Below, one piece after another: positions 12,031-23,735 of a DNA stretch of 64,000 nt. Location: positions 4,344,698 to 4,408,697 of the forward strand of contig JAJEKV010000051.1 of assembly GCA_021234155.1 (NCBI GenBank), given 5' to 3'. The notes below the pieces were generated by a model that was not told the origin of the DNA, made no database searches, and worked only from the letters and a program-made list of their open reading frames with translations. Each line of letters starts with the position of its first letter. Position 1 is the stretch's first letter. A program made the position numbers and the translations under genes. The stretch is from Isoetes taiwanensis (lineage: Eukaryota > Streptophyta > Lycopodiopsida > Isoetales > Isoetaceae).

Positions 12031-13071
12031 CTTCCAAAACCACGTGCATAAATGGGAGGGGCTCAATTTCAATATATTTTTTTGTTTGTATACCACTAGA
12101 GTTGTCCCTTGATGGACCATAAATGGTTCATTTGCACAGTTCGCTTTAAAATTCATATAAAATCAATGGCATAAAATTCAGTTAAACCCTTTCTATACTT
12201 AATATATGGTAGTCATGTTGCACAGGAAAAATAATTAAAAATGCATAAAATTGAAAGTTATGCTTAGGTGAATCAAGGGGGGTCAAGTCCAGTTTGCTTC
12301 ATGTTTACATAATGTAAAACTGTCTCAACAAAAGAATTTTTTTTTTTTCATTATAATGATATTTTTCTATATGAGATAAGGATGAATACACAAAAAACCT
12401 TGTTCCAATCTGAAGTCTAGAAAGGAAGATATAGTCAGTCAAACATGACAGGGTCAAAACAATTTTCTGTCTCCTGTAGACCAATAATTGTTCCCAGAAG
12501 GCTGTTTCAATTAAAATTCTACAACGTTTGCATGAAAATGATTTTTTACTTCAAATTTGGTATATAAGTAGTTGATAATTGCTTCATGCATAAAAAAGAT
12601 ATTTGTTGGCCTGTAATTTGAATGTTCAGCTTTGACTTATAGTAACAATTTTAAGTGACTTTTAATTGATGTTTATTTTGTTATATTTGAAGGAAATTTA
12701 TCGAAATAGTATGTCATTGACAAAATCATATATGAATGCTTGTATGGATATGAAACCAATGAAAAAACAAATAAAGAAAAAGAGCAAAAGACACGATCAT
12801 GATAAATCAATAAAGGTTCCTGTACCTAGACCATTACTGGTCCACAGGTTCATTTTAAATCAATAACTTCTTTACCTTAGTCGATCTCAAGATGAGTTTT
12901 AGGATATTAGTATTTCATGAGATCCTCTATCAATAAAAAATATCTATTGCTAGGCTTGGGCTAAAACTTTTAGTATTAGTTCCATACAAAGGAACTAATA
13001 CTAAGTTCACATGACTAAGTTCACATGACTAAGTTCTATACAAAGGAACTTTCATATTTGCCATCATCTTC
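12031..13071. other. AT-rich, no gene seen
   Basis: Low-complexity AT-rich sequence. A 66-residue lysine-rich frame at 12666-12866 has no recognisable domain. A short direct repeat, AGGAACTAATACTAAGTTC-like, lies near 12,990-13,050. Confidence 0.35.
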
Positions 13072-13440
13072 TGTTATGTTGAGAAAACTAGTCGATTGCT
13101 GCAAGTTTTTTTGTTATTTACTTATTTTTTAATCTGAAGTGCATTTTGATACTTCAATTTCAGTATCACAGAATATCTTCTGTTTCCAAGCAAAATGTAT
13201 ATCAGAAAGTACAAAATGTTCATCAATTGTTGCATGAAGAAGTTAAACTAGTCTGTGTTATGTTGAGAAAACTAGTCGATTGCTGCAAGTTTTTTCTTAT
13301 TTACTTATTTTTTAATCTGAAGTGCATTTTGATACTTAAATTTCAGTATCACACAATATCTTCTGTTTCCAAGCACAATGTATATCAGAAAGTACAAAAT
13401 GTTCATCAATTGTTGCATGAAGAAGTTAAACTAGTCTGTG
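13072..13440 (+). repeat. 184-bp tandem duplication containing an exon-like frame
   Basis: TGTTATGTTGAGAAAACTAG starts copies at 13072 and 13256. Each copy holds TTTCAG followed by a frame reading SVSKQNVYQKVQNVHQLLHE, so an exon-like segment with its acceptor is duplicated. The function of the peptide is unknown. Copies differ at a few bases. Confidence 0.75.
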
Positions 13441-14478
13441 AACTTGTTCTGTTATAAAGGATATCAATAGCTTTTCTTTTGATTCATGAAACAAAGCAGA
13501 AAGTTGAACATGTATGGAGACAAAAACTCTTGTATTACATATCACAAGATATACAACCTGGTCATATCAGATATGATGCCAATATATACAAGTCTGTTGT
13601 TCATGTTTTATATTAACATTAAATTGCATTCAAAATCTGGTCACAACCGATGTGAAGCCAGCACATACTATTCTGCTGTTTCAATATGTTACTTTCTTGC
13701 AGCTTTGTCCATAGCCCGACATGCCATCTCTGGCCCTTGTAGCCCACAGAAAGCATTTGCCTCCGCATACAAATTTTTGTTAGTACATCGGTTGGATTAT
13801 GTAAAGGATTACGCTTCACATACCGCTTGCGGTGTCCGGTGCTATCAACAAACCCTCTAGCCATGGCTTCGAAGTGTCAAGAGACCTATGTCTTCAACAT
13901 CACTTTCCCCGCCATGAAGGTGGGCATATGCAATTTTCGTTGGGATTGAAGAGCATCTTGTACTTTCGAGTCGCCTACTATTAGTGTGTTCTTTGTCATT
14001 CCCTGCCCGGATACTTCTCGTATATAAACTCAATTGGCTTCGGATATAAAAGGTTTGTCTTGAAGTCGCAATCCCAAAGGCAGCTCCAAACAATGGCTTC
14101 CATCAAAGGTGAACCTTAAGTCCCTTATCTCGTGTCATTGTGAAGATTTTATCCACTACTCTTGATAGGTTCCATGGAGCTATTGATGACCATATTCCTA
14201 CTTCAAAGTGTTCAAATACAAATTCGAGGAATTAAATCTAGGTGGGGCCTTAAAACAACACTTTCTTGCCTATTATGTCATAATTTCCAACTAGTTGATC
14301 ATCTGATACCAAAGTCCTATGTATTTGTTTTGCCAAAACATTATTGATATCAAACACTATCAACCTTTTCTGTACACCTGCTATGAAAGAACATGCAATT
14401 TATCAATAAAGTATGGTGGAGTTGAATAAAAAGAGATTTTATTCATTAAAATTCAATGAAAAAATGTGTATTTTATAA
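13441..14478. other. Downstream of the Ulp1 half-gene; one weak exon candidate
   Basis: On the minus strand 13760-13693 reads ANAFCGLQGPEMACRAMDK between an AG acceptor and a GTAACA donor. It looks coding, but I cannot name the family. The rest shows no motif. Confidence 0.3.
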
Positions 14479-15049
14479 TCAAATAGTGTTTAGCATTGAT
14501 AATGGGGATAGGTCGCTTTCACCACATTTATTAGTACCAGGTGGTCTAATGGTTTCGGGTGCGATGTGAATGTGGTCTAACTCCTGAAGTAGTGCTCGGA
14601 TGAGAACATCACGACGATCCTCCGCATACTTTGGCAAGAACCAGTTTCGGGTAATTTGCAAATGTGACAACAATACTTACATAATAAGTGTTAAAAACCA
14701 TTTGTTTGCAAGACAAAAGACATGAGACACTCACATTGGTAGTTTTACCACACACGATTGTGTCTACAAACTTCTGCATATAAGCTGCAACATAGAGGCC
14801 ACATGAATCCCCATCTTTCTGCAGTGGACACTTATGAATCTTCACAACTGGTGAAGGATTTTGTCCATGCTTCAAAAAAGTGGGACACTCGACACAACCA
14901 CGTGCCATAGTGAGGATGTGGAGCCTGCAAAAGACAAGATCAACTTTGTAGCAAATGAATGAAAGAAGCTGCTAACATGGTATCCAATCTACTCAATATT
15001 AATAAAAGGAGATGTGAAATACAAAATACCTCTTAAGTGCAAGCATAAC
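14479..15049 (-). pseudogene. Ulp1-type (C48) cysteine protease, C-terminal half
   Basis: Ulp1/SENP proteases cleave SUMO-like proteins using a His-Asp-Gln-Cys site. Here the minus strand gives a short exon at 15049-15030 with donor GTATTT. A second exon at 14924-14735 (acceptor TTTTGCAG, donor GTGAGT) carries PLQKDGDSCGLYVAAYMQK, with the catalytic Gln and Cys. A last coding stretch at 14664-14479 reads FLPKYAEDRRDVLIRALLQE. I could find no AG acceptor for the last exon, so it may be broken. The N-terminal half with the His is missing upstream: at 15050 the sequence changes abruptly to Copia RNase H. The matching N-terminal half ends at 46,474 on the plus strand, where it too runs into Copia sequence. 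See the inversion finding. Confidence 0.85.
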
Positions 15050-15616
15050 CTGCACATTGGCAAGCTCTCAAGCGCATATTGAGGTATTTGAAACAAACCC
15101 CTCGTTCAAGGATTTGTTATCATGGAAACCATCTAGGTCCTTTCACTTTAGAGGGCATGGTTGATGCTGACTATGCAGGGGATGTGGCTTTCCGTAAATC
15201 ACGCACAGGCTTCATTTTTAAGCTGCAAGGGGGAGTTGTGAGTTGGACAAGTAAAAAGCAGAAGGCTACTGCAGTAAGCACCTGTGAATCCGAATATATG
15301 GCAATATGTGCAGCTACAAATGAAGCCATCTGGCTCAGGAGATTGCTTAAGAGCATTGGTTGTGAACAGAGAAATCTGACGATCATCATGAATGACAACA
15401 GGGCAGCTATATGTCTTGTGAAGAATCCCAGCAACTTTACAAAGGCCAAACATATTGAGACACAATACCATTTTACCAGAGAAAAGGTGGAAGAAGGCAA
15501 AGTTAACCATAACGCATTTGGAAACCCACCTTATGACTGCTGATGTATTGACTAAACCATTACCAAGGAAGAGGTTCTCCGAATGTGTGCAAGAGATGGG
15601 CATGAGCTCAGTTTGA
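15050..15616 (+). pseudogene. Copia RNase H domain, 3' end of pol
   Basis: The frame begins PAHWQALKRILRYLKQTPR, the normal link between reverse transcriptase and RNase H. It continues with VDADYAGDVAFRKSRTG, SWTSKKQKATAVSTCESEYM, AICAATNEAIWLRRLL and MNDNRAAICLVKNP, keeping the acidic residues of RNase H. One frameshift near 15,515 precedes ETHLMTADVLTKPLPRK and the stop at 15614-15616. Everything upstream of PAHW is absent here and is found on the minus strand at 46,475. Confidence 0.9.
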
Positions 15617-15913
15617 TACTGGGGAATGCAGCTATGATCAGGTAAGGAGTTAGTTAGTGATGCATTTTGTTAAGTAGGTGAAGGTTTCTGCAGGAAATCA
15701 TTAAGAGAACATGGTGGCAGATGGGCTCTTTTGGTCTACTGTGGTAAAGTTTTAGGGGGGAGCATTTTTTCAGGAAAAAAAAAAAAAAATAGTTGAGTAG
15801 TGCAGGCATCATTAACAGAACTTGGTGGCAAAAGTTCTTTCTTGTATTGTTGCAACTGGAGTCTTTCTAGGAGTTTAGATTTAGTCAGAGATAATGTTGT
15901 TGTCAGGTCAACC

Positions 15914-15924
15914 TTGAGGGGGAG
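15914..15924 (+). other. Polypurine tract of the Copia element
   Basis: TTGAGGGGGAG lies immediately before the 3' LTR, as required for plus-strand priming. Confidence 0.85.
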
Positions 15925-16119
15925 TGTTGGAAACTGGAAAGTATGGCAAGGTTGACGCTTGTCATATAGTTATGTGTTCCTAAATTACAGGACACGGTTG
16001 AAGATATCTCGGCATGCAGCCTGGCCCCTTTCTATATTAAGAATTCTGAGATGTATAAAGATAGATCTAATGAATGGAAACGCCACTTCTTCTGGTGTCA
16101 ATTTTTCTTAAGTGAATTA
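15925..16119 (+). repeat. 3' LTR of the split Copia element
   Basis: It starts TGTTGGAAACTGGAAAG and ends TTCTTAAGTGAATTA. It matches the LTR at 49,013-49,222 (minus) with one substitution and one 15-bp gap by eye. It is followed by AATTC at 16120-16124, equal to the five bases preceding the other LTR. The LTR ends in TA rather than the usual CA. Confidence 0.92.
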
Positions 16120-16309
16120 AATTCACTGGGGTTACAATCCATAATCATAACCATTTCTTGCCCGAAAGCATTTGAGAGTTAAGCCCCCCGGGTTTTGTTC
16201 GGTTACTAAAGTCTAATGGAATCAAATGCCAGAGCTAAGATCAAATTTTATGCTGATGAAATCAAACCCTGAATTGAAGCTTCAAAACCGAAAATAACAA
16301 AGTAATTAC

Positions 16310-16393
16310 CTGGTTTATGCAGGAGTTCACAAAATGCCAAAAGCTTTCAGGCCCAGAGGCTTCAATGGCTTTCTCCGCAGAGCACAAGCAGCG
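16310..16393 (-). other. Candidate host exon of unknown gene
   Basis: Between acceptor GGGGTAG and donor GTAATT the minus strand reads SAEKAIEASGPESFWHFVNS, 28 codons in phase 0. I do not recognise the protein. Before the inversion this exon would lie on the plus strand to the left of the Copia insertion, with the candidate exon at 49,386 to its right on the same strand. Confidence 0.4.
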
Positions 16394-17987
16394 CTACCCC
16401 CACAGCAGGGCCTGGTATTGGAAATCATAGAGGCAAATGTAGACCAGGGCTTACACAAGGCCCCCAAAAAAAGATAGTTATCAGTTTTATAATTTACTTT
16501 TTGTATTAAACCACTAAAATAAACTAATGTTACTAAGTGGGTTAATGTGTTGAATAACCATAGGCAGTTAAAGAGTGTAGTTTGCATTTAAGGTTTTTTA
16601 ACGTGGTATATTCATGTTGTAAATATCTATAGCTTTTCATTGTGGTTTGTTGCTATAGTTTTTTGCCATGGTTCTTCCTTGGTTTGTTGTTATGTGACAT
16701 GTGGGTGAATTAATAGTTTTATCTTTTAGTTTTCAATAGTATATGTTATTCCAAGATCTGGACCGTACATAGCGATCCTCGTTTGTGGGGTATGCATGTA
16801 CAAGTTTTTGTATACTGTATATTAAGGTTTGCAAAATACTATAAGGTTTGAGAGAATGTACTTAATGGTGTTAATTTTGTACATGTATTGTAAATATATT
16901 TTTGGAGCTCTCGCTGCCCTACGTAACCCCCCGTGTGAATATGCACCCAAACCAAAGGGGGTTTAAGGGGGATTTTAATTAAAATGTGTTAAATGCAATG
17001 GTTTGTGTTAATAATATTAATGGTAGTTGTGTGTTGATTGTTATATTAAAAAAAAATTTGGGCCCTTCGGGCCCTAACTAACGCAAACATAAGTAAATGT
17101 TATGGGCCTAAATATTAATTACTAAAAATCAAATGAGCAAATGCCACAGAAAATATTATGGGAACAAATGCGAGGAAAAGCATGTCTGAAGAAAATTGAA
17201 GAAAATTGAAAGGTGTAGAATGTAAGAACAACCAATCCTATGAACAGAGCAATAGAAATAAGGAATTGAAGTAGTATGATACAGATTCAGAAATATGTTG
17301 TTGCTAGTCTCTTCAACAATTTGGGATTTAGAAAGAAATCACACAAACATCAATCTTTTGCTAGTATAGGCCATTGCAACTCCACAAGAAACCATTAATT
17401 TGGCAGTTAAGCCAAACAGTACAAAAAAGAGCAATTGGACAGTACAAAAAAGAGCAATTGGAATGTATTGGCCACAATATTCTCTGGAACTTTGACATAA
17501 AATATCCTGAATGATGGAGTAAACCAAAACCCTTGTGATGTACCAATAAGTTCTAACTTGCTTGCCGGATACCTGCCGGTTGTTATTGGTGCTTCTTGAC
17601 CTCTTCAATCTGCTTCTGCAAGATCTAACACGGATGAACCAAAGTTATCATTATGAATAGATTTGGCAAGAAGAAATAACAGTGTGACAGAACATGGTTA
17701 GAGAATGATCAGACCAGCATATTGAGTCATCTTGAAAGCCAAATCTACTGCATTGTGCTACAATAAAGCTACAATAAAGCTACAATAAAGCTTAAGAAAG
17801 TAAATGCAAAAAATCCCTGCTATGACAGCCAGGATTCACAGAATTCCAGCTACAATAAGACATAGAGATATGCCAACACATTTGTAGAGCAAGTTTAGAG
17901 AGGACCAGCATAAGAAGACATGTTTTTTCACCCTTGCAAGGTGCTTGTCTATACTTGTCGCGCACCTTCAAATGAATAAGTAGCTCA
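16394..17987. other. Non-coding; holds one arm of the fold-back repeat
   Basis: About 16,760-17,085 carries the right arm of the fold-back family: GTGTGAATATGCACCC at 16,933-16,948, then the GGGGGTTTAAGGGGGATTTT tail and a GGGCCCTTCGGGCCC end. A triple CTACAATAAAG repeat lies at about 17,757-17,790. The rest shows no coding signal I trust. Confidence 0.5.
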
Positions 17988-18771
17988 TTAGCTTTCTTTC
18001 GCATCGAAGTTACTTAATTTTAGTACACTAGTCGCATCTTGTTCATAAGCCAATTGAAGCCCGGCCCGGAAAGTGCCACAGTCTACATCTACTTTTTGTT
18101 TCTTCGGCGCTCTATCAGCTTTTACCTTACAATCGCATAACAAATGTACTTAAGATTTTTGCTTGCCTTTATTATGCAAAGAATACAAATCAGAGATGTC
18201 ACATATCTAGCATCATGAAACTAAATTTCGGATGTGGTCGGGTCAGCCGTAGCTAGGCGAGTTTTGATTTATAACCAGTAGTGAAACTTTGGTCTAAAAC
18301 CTACTTAGGAATCAAAGAGCATAATCCGTCGCGAATTGTACCGAGAAATCAACGGCAAAGAACATACACACAAGGTGCCTTGCGTAGAATTCATCAAAGA
18401 TTATCTTGTGCATGTTCTCGCAATCGGCGGGATGAGATAAAAGTCCAAATGAACATAAGATCACGCTACCCGGAAAGGCATTCCACCAAAATTCGAGATC
18501 CACAAAAGAAGACGACAAATTTCAAAAACTTTACAGGGAATCATAACGTCTTTGCTTCTATGTCTGGAGAAGGTATTGACAGACCCACAAAGAACACAAG
18601 TCCATGCCCATCGATCGAAGTCGCCAAAGACCATTAATGTAAGCCCAAAGAGCTCTCACAACGGGGAAGAAGGTGCCCACCTTTACCTTGAAGAGCTGGA
18701 TTACCCCTTTCGTCCAAAGCTGCAAGAGGAGTAACGGAAACTCCCCATGGCAAACCTGATGCTTCTTGCAT
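17988..18771 (-). other. Possible minus-strand gene, two exon candidates
   Basis: A first-exon candidate at 18771-18687 starts ATG, reads ASGLPWGVSVTPLAALDERG and ends at donor GTAAAG. A terminal-exon candidate at 18125-17988 reads APKKQKVDVDCGTFRAGLQL and ends at a TAA after DAKES. Their phases do not fit directly, so an exon is missing between them or they are unrelated. I do not recognise the protein. Confidence 0.3.
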
Positions 18772-18944
18772 CTCTGAATTTGCTGGGCATTTTCCTAATG
18801 CTAGCCTTACCCAATCTCATCTCTTCTGGACTGAAGAGCAAGCCTCGATTATGGCATATAGAAAATCTCTTCCACCTAGCAACCCTAAAAAAAGCAGACC
18901 AAACCCTAATCCACACAAAAGCCTTCACCACAGGATTTGCCCTC

Positions 18945-19385
18945 TTTTCTAAAATCAACGGCTAACAAAAGGGTGCACTCTAGAAATACTATTTAGTACA
19001 CCTAGATGAATACGGCCACCAAATCATATGAAAACCTTAGAGAAAACAGTACAAAAACACAAAAAAACCCCCTGTTATAATGCTACATATTCATATTTTG
19101 AATTAGAAAAGGGATGTTAGTTTTGTAACGAAACTAAGACATGTCATTCGTAAACCAATAGTAGTTGTAGCTTCAAGGAATGTGCAATTCATGGTGGTTG
19201 TCCAATGAAACTATTGTTGTTCTCCAGGACAAATATATAGCATAATAACAGGGGGTTTTCTTTGTGTTTTTGTACGCTTTTCACTAAGGTTTTCCTATGA
19301 TTTCGTGATGTATTCAAATGGATGTACTAATGCGTACATCTAGAGTGCACCATTTCTGAGCCATTGATTTTAGCCTTTTTTTTCA
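18945..19385. repeat. Fold-back (long inverted repeat) element
   Basis: The left arm (about 18,945-19,095) reads CTCTAG...ACCCCCTGTTATAATGCTAC. The right arm (about 19,226-19,385) is its reverse complement, GTAGCATAATAACAGGGGGT-like ...CTAGAG, with about 130 bp between. The outer borders carry a shared CTAAAATCAA-GGCT block. No coding capacity. Confidence 0.7.
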
Positions 19386-20817
19386 ATGGTCAACAACCAA
19401 TGGCTCACAACAAAAGCCCTTTTTTTGTGCGTGTGGTGCATAATGGGCACATGAAGGGCCATTGATTTTAGCCTTTTCTTTCAATGGTCAACAACCAATG
19501 GCTCACAACAAAAGCCCTCTTTTTGTGTGTGTGGTGCATAATGGGCACATGAAGGGCTTGAAGGGCGCATGTAGTGCAGTTTCCCGCTGGCAACACATTT
19601 CTTATCATAACTTTTGATCCAAAGCTCTGTTTGAGATGATTTTTATTGCCTTGGAAAGCTCTCTCCGAGATCTTTTTGATAATGTATGATATGGATATGT
19701 TTGGTTAAGTTATCTATGCTAAAACAACAATTTTTCGGCCGGGTTTGGTAGGCTTTCACATCCTACCAGCTGATTAATATAGGATTGCGTTATTGGATAT
19801 TGTTTTATGGCTCATTCCGAATGAAGCTTGCAAAAAATTACCATGCATTTTTAGATTTTGAGGCAGTTATTAAGCAAATTCCAAGGCTTCTAGATCCTTG
19901 TGCTAACAAGCAGAAAAGTTTTCCACTTTGGTTTCTCACCACAAGAATCCATGGAGGCCAAAGGCTGCTGTTAAATTCTAGTTGAAAAATGTTTGTGTAT
20001 GGGTGTTGCAAACTTTATGACTTTCAACAAAAAAAAAAAACTTTATGACTTTCAGAAGAATAATGGGATCAATCTGCTCTATCTTTATGATAACTTTTAC
20101 TTATGTTCTATTTGTTTTATTGTGATCAAATTCAAAAGCTACAGGTGATGAAAGCCTCAAATGAATTCTAGTTTTTTTCTGGTTTAAATTCTAAAATTTT
20201 TGTCACACCGGAGGGGGGCCCTAAGGTCACCTTTGGTCGAGAAGGGCCAAAAAACTTTTTTTGCAACACAAACCATTAACATCCAACATATAAAAATTAA
20301 ATCCCCCAACACATAACAACCATTGACATTAACAACCAACACATAACTACCATTGACATTAATTAACACAACCATTGGGTCCAACACATTTAAATTAAAA
20401 TCCCCCTTAAACCCTCTTTGGTTTGGTCCCCCAACACATAACAACCAACACATAACAACCATTGACATTAACAACCAACACATAACTACCATTGACGTTA
20501 ATTAACACAACCATTGAGTCCAACACATTTAAATTAAAATCCCCCTTAAACCCCCTTTGGTTTGGGTGCATATTCACACGGGGGGTGACGTAGGGCAGTG
20601 AGAGCCCTCATAATTGTATTTTGCACGTACGAAATCAACACCATATAGTATTCCGCTTGAAATCTTACAGTATTTTGCGAATCTTGTTATACAGTATAGC
20701 AAATTTTGTGCATATCCCGCAAACGAGGAACTTTACGTACGGTGTAGATTAAGAAATAAGGGGTGAATATGCCTATCCAACATCTCTCGTTGCCCGGAGT
20801 CACCCCGTGTGAATATG
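19226..20817. repeat. Repeat module, copy A
   Basis: A head of about 950 bp begins ATAACAGGGGGTTTTC and ends at TTCTAGTTTTTTTCTGG. It is followed by a fold-back block whose left arm ends GGGTGCATATTCACACGG (20,564 onward) and whose right arm is truncated at GTGTGAATATG (20,817). The same head and tail order occurs at 23.7 and 25.2 kb. Contains no open frame of note. A diverged copy of the head start lies at 20,815-20,935. Confidence 0.8.
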
Positions 20818-21299
20818 TAGCATAATAACAGGGGGTTTTTTTTGTATTTTTGTACAGTTTTTGCTATGGTTTTCATATGATTTGATGGGCGTATTGCGCG
20901 AGGTGTACTAATCAGTATATCTAGAGTGTTCCTAGTATTTTTTTGATTAAAAATCCATTTCTCCATGGTTTACCCCTAACTTTCTTTTGTGAAAAGTCGA
21001 GCGCATGCAAAACTCGATTCTTCTATTCTAGGGTTTCTTTGTTCTTTTATTCATTCCTTTTTGTTTTTTCGTTCCGTCTCGTCTTTGGAATCAAGGATTC
21101 ATTTGCTCCAAGCTATGCTTTGAAATGCCTATGGCGGTCACCTTCTTCCGAATCGTGTACTGGCACCTATGACGGTCATGGAAATACAGAAGATCTTCTT
21201 CCGAATCGTGTACTGGCACAGAATCGTGTATTGTTGAAGGCATGGGCATTTCGTACCGTTTACTTCAGTGATTAGGTTTGAGCTTCTTTTCTCCTCTAA

Positions 21300-21630
21300 G
21301 TGCACATGGCATTTTCCAGGTAAATTTAATTCATGCAGATGATTCTGAAATGCCGAAATGTTCCTCAGATGCACCACCAGGAAAAGCCCTGGTTTCAAGG
21401 AAAGTAGGTGAAGAAAGAGCAATGTCTTAGAAGCCATCTGTGATAAAGCAAGAAAGAGTTTTCTCTATTGAAACAAGGCCAATTCACTATATTCCAAATC
21501 CCGCAACAAGTGTCTGGAGCTAAAACATCATTGGCGAAGTGTTCACCATTCCTGGAATTGACTCAAGTTTCCATCCTCCAGCAACAAAACTAGTAGAAAT
21601 TGAACCGTGGCATCTGATCTTGTGCTGATA
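21300..21630 (+). pseudogene. Unknown protein fragment with stops
   Basis: After TTTTCCAG the plus strand reads SEMPKCSSDAPPGKALVSRK and VFSIETRPIHYIPNPATSVW, then GEVFTIPGIDSSFHPPATK, interrupted by two in-frame stops. Composition is protein-like but I cannot name the family. Confidence 0.35.
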
Positions 21631-21706
21631 ATTCCAAGCTCCCAGTTAATTTCCTTCCTTTGATGTTTTGGTCAATCAAAACTTGGAGTTCAGGACTTGG
21701 GTTTTA

Positions 21707-22740
21707 TGTGTAGTTGGAACTAGATACCGTATGTGCTTCTTGTTTGCCTTTGTCATTTTCCACAAGGCCCATTAGCAATAAGCTGAAATTCCTCTTATCT
21801 CCACAAGGCCCATTAGCAATAAGCTAAAATTCCTCTTATCTATGAATGCAACGGCAATTGGGCAATGGTAAGAATGATAAGGAATTTATGACAGGGAATT
21901 TTATGTAGAGTAGTTGGCAGTGGTTAAGAATGATAGAGAATATAAAGAAAGGGCGGCTGAGCCCTGAGTCATGCAGTCCCTTTGAGAACATTAAACTGGC
22001 ATCTGCAGTTGTGGCTTCCAATAAAACCGATATGCAGCTCACAGATTACCTTTGCATTCCGACCTTATATTTGGAAGCGGTAAACTTTATATACTATGCT
22101 GCTTTAAGAAATGATGGCAAGACCAAATGATGTAATCATAATCACAGGTATGCATTTTTAAAAATGCCAGGGCTTCATTTTTTTTAATGTATGATCTCTA
22201 TTTTATTTACTTATTCTGGTTATGCATTTGCCAATTTAGTGATGTATGATCTTTGTCTCATTTTATTTGTGCTATACATTCACGAAACATGACTCTGGGC
22301 AAAGCTATTGCACATGATCTGTCTAAGAACCAATACACTATTAGCTGGTTTTCTGTGTAGTTGGAACTGGATACCGTATGTGCTTCTTGTTTGCCTTTAT
22401 CATTTTCCACAAGGCCCATTAGCAATAAGCTGAAATTCCTCTTATTTTCACAAGGCCCATTAGCAATAAGCTAAAATTCCTCTTATCCGTGGAATGCAAA
22501 GGCGGTTGGGCAATGGTGAGAATGATAAGGAATTTTATGACAGGGAACTTTATGTAGAGTAGTTGGCAGTGGTTAAGAATGATAGAGAATATAAAGAAAG
22601 GGCAGCTGAGCCCTGAGTCATGAAGAATTGTTGCAGTCCCTTTGAAAACATTATGTCGGGCATCCGCAAATCGTGGCTTCCAATAAAACTGATATGCAGC
22701 TCACGGATTACCTTTACCTTACCTTTACCTTGAAGCCTAC
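21707..22740. repeat. Direct duplication offset by 647 bp
   Basis: A block of roughly 350 bp beginning TAGTTGGAACTAGATACCGT at 21711 recurs at 22358. Inside each copy a 41-bp unit, CACAAGGCCCATTAGCAATA..., is itself repeated twice. The copies have diverged by substitutions and one insertion. Confidence 0.8.
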
Positions 22741-23404
22741 AGACTTGGTTGTCTTCTTCTTCACTCAATCGGGAAAACTAGCAGTGATCAATAAGGGATA
22801 TGAAATATTGTTCCGACAAAAACATGTTCTATATTGAACTAGTAAAAACAAGGGCAATCAGAGATATTCTAATGCAGAGTTCAAGTTATTTAGAAGTGAG
22901 ACCATTATTGCCATCTTCATTTTTGGGCTTAGGAGATAATGAAGAAGAAATGAGAATATCAGACAAAAGGTACCTAGAGTGGTTAGTTAAATAAAAAACA
23001 ATGTCAGTATTACATGTTTCATTTGGATCATGAGGCTATTGCGGGATTTTTAAGCCATTGTGGTTGGAATCCGACGTTCGATTCCCCAAGGGGGGTTTTA
23101 CCGCTTGTATATTTTTTGCGAATGTGTGTAAGAGATGCTTCTACAATATTGTAAATGTGTTAAGATGTCCTACCATAAAAACCATGTTGTGTTCGGGCCC
23201 AAAAATACACATTACCTCATTTAACTCATTTAATACAGTCTCTCTCATTGTTTCTAACATTTAGTATAGTTTATAGTTCCTAAATTTCTTTTATAATATC
23301 ATTATAATTTAAACGACCTGTTTATATGCAATACCTTTTCTAAGGCGCTGAATGTGCATTGCTCTTTGGATTTGCCCAAGCTTGATTCCTGGGGAGTTTG
23401 CTTT
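22741..23404. other. No gene seen
   Basis: Short open frames only. No splice-bordered exon or repeat boundary recognised. Confidence 0.35.
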
Positions 23405-23735
23405 GTGAGGGCCCGAAGGGCCCAAAAAAAAATTTCATATAACAAACAACACATATCTACTATTAATATTAATTAACACAAACCATTGCATTTAACACAT
23501 TCAAATTAAAATCCCCCTAAAACCCCCTTTGGTTTGGGTGCATATTCACACGGGGGGTGACTCCGGGCATCGAGAGCTGTTGGATAGGCATATTCACCCT
23601 TTATTCCTTAATCTACACCGTACATAAAATTCCTCGTTTGTGGGGTATCCATGTACAAAATTTGCTATACTGTATAACAAGATTTACAAAGTACTATAAG
23701 ATTTGAGGTAAGATTTGAGATTTGAATGTGTGAAT
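23405..23735. repeat. Fold-back family arm, partial
   Basis: Starts GGGCCCGAAGGGCCC, continues with the AACACATTCAAATTAAAATC block and GGGTGCATATTCACACGG at 23,536, then passes into the loop sequence. It is joined to the head of module B at about 23,735. Confidence 0.7.

Noticed and set aside
15171..15603. Two minus-strand frames of 109 and 134 residues
   Set aside because: Shadows of the Copia RNase H reading on the plus strand.
20184..20492. 102-residue minus-strand frame with MVVMCWLL repeats (also at 24.7, 26.2 and 26.6 kb)
   Set aside because: It is a translation of the AACACATAAC short repeats in the fold-back arms, not a protein.
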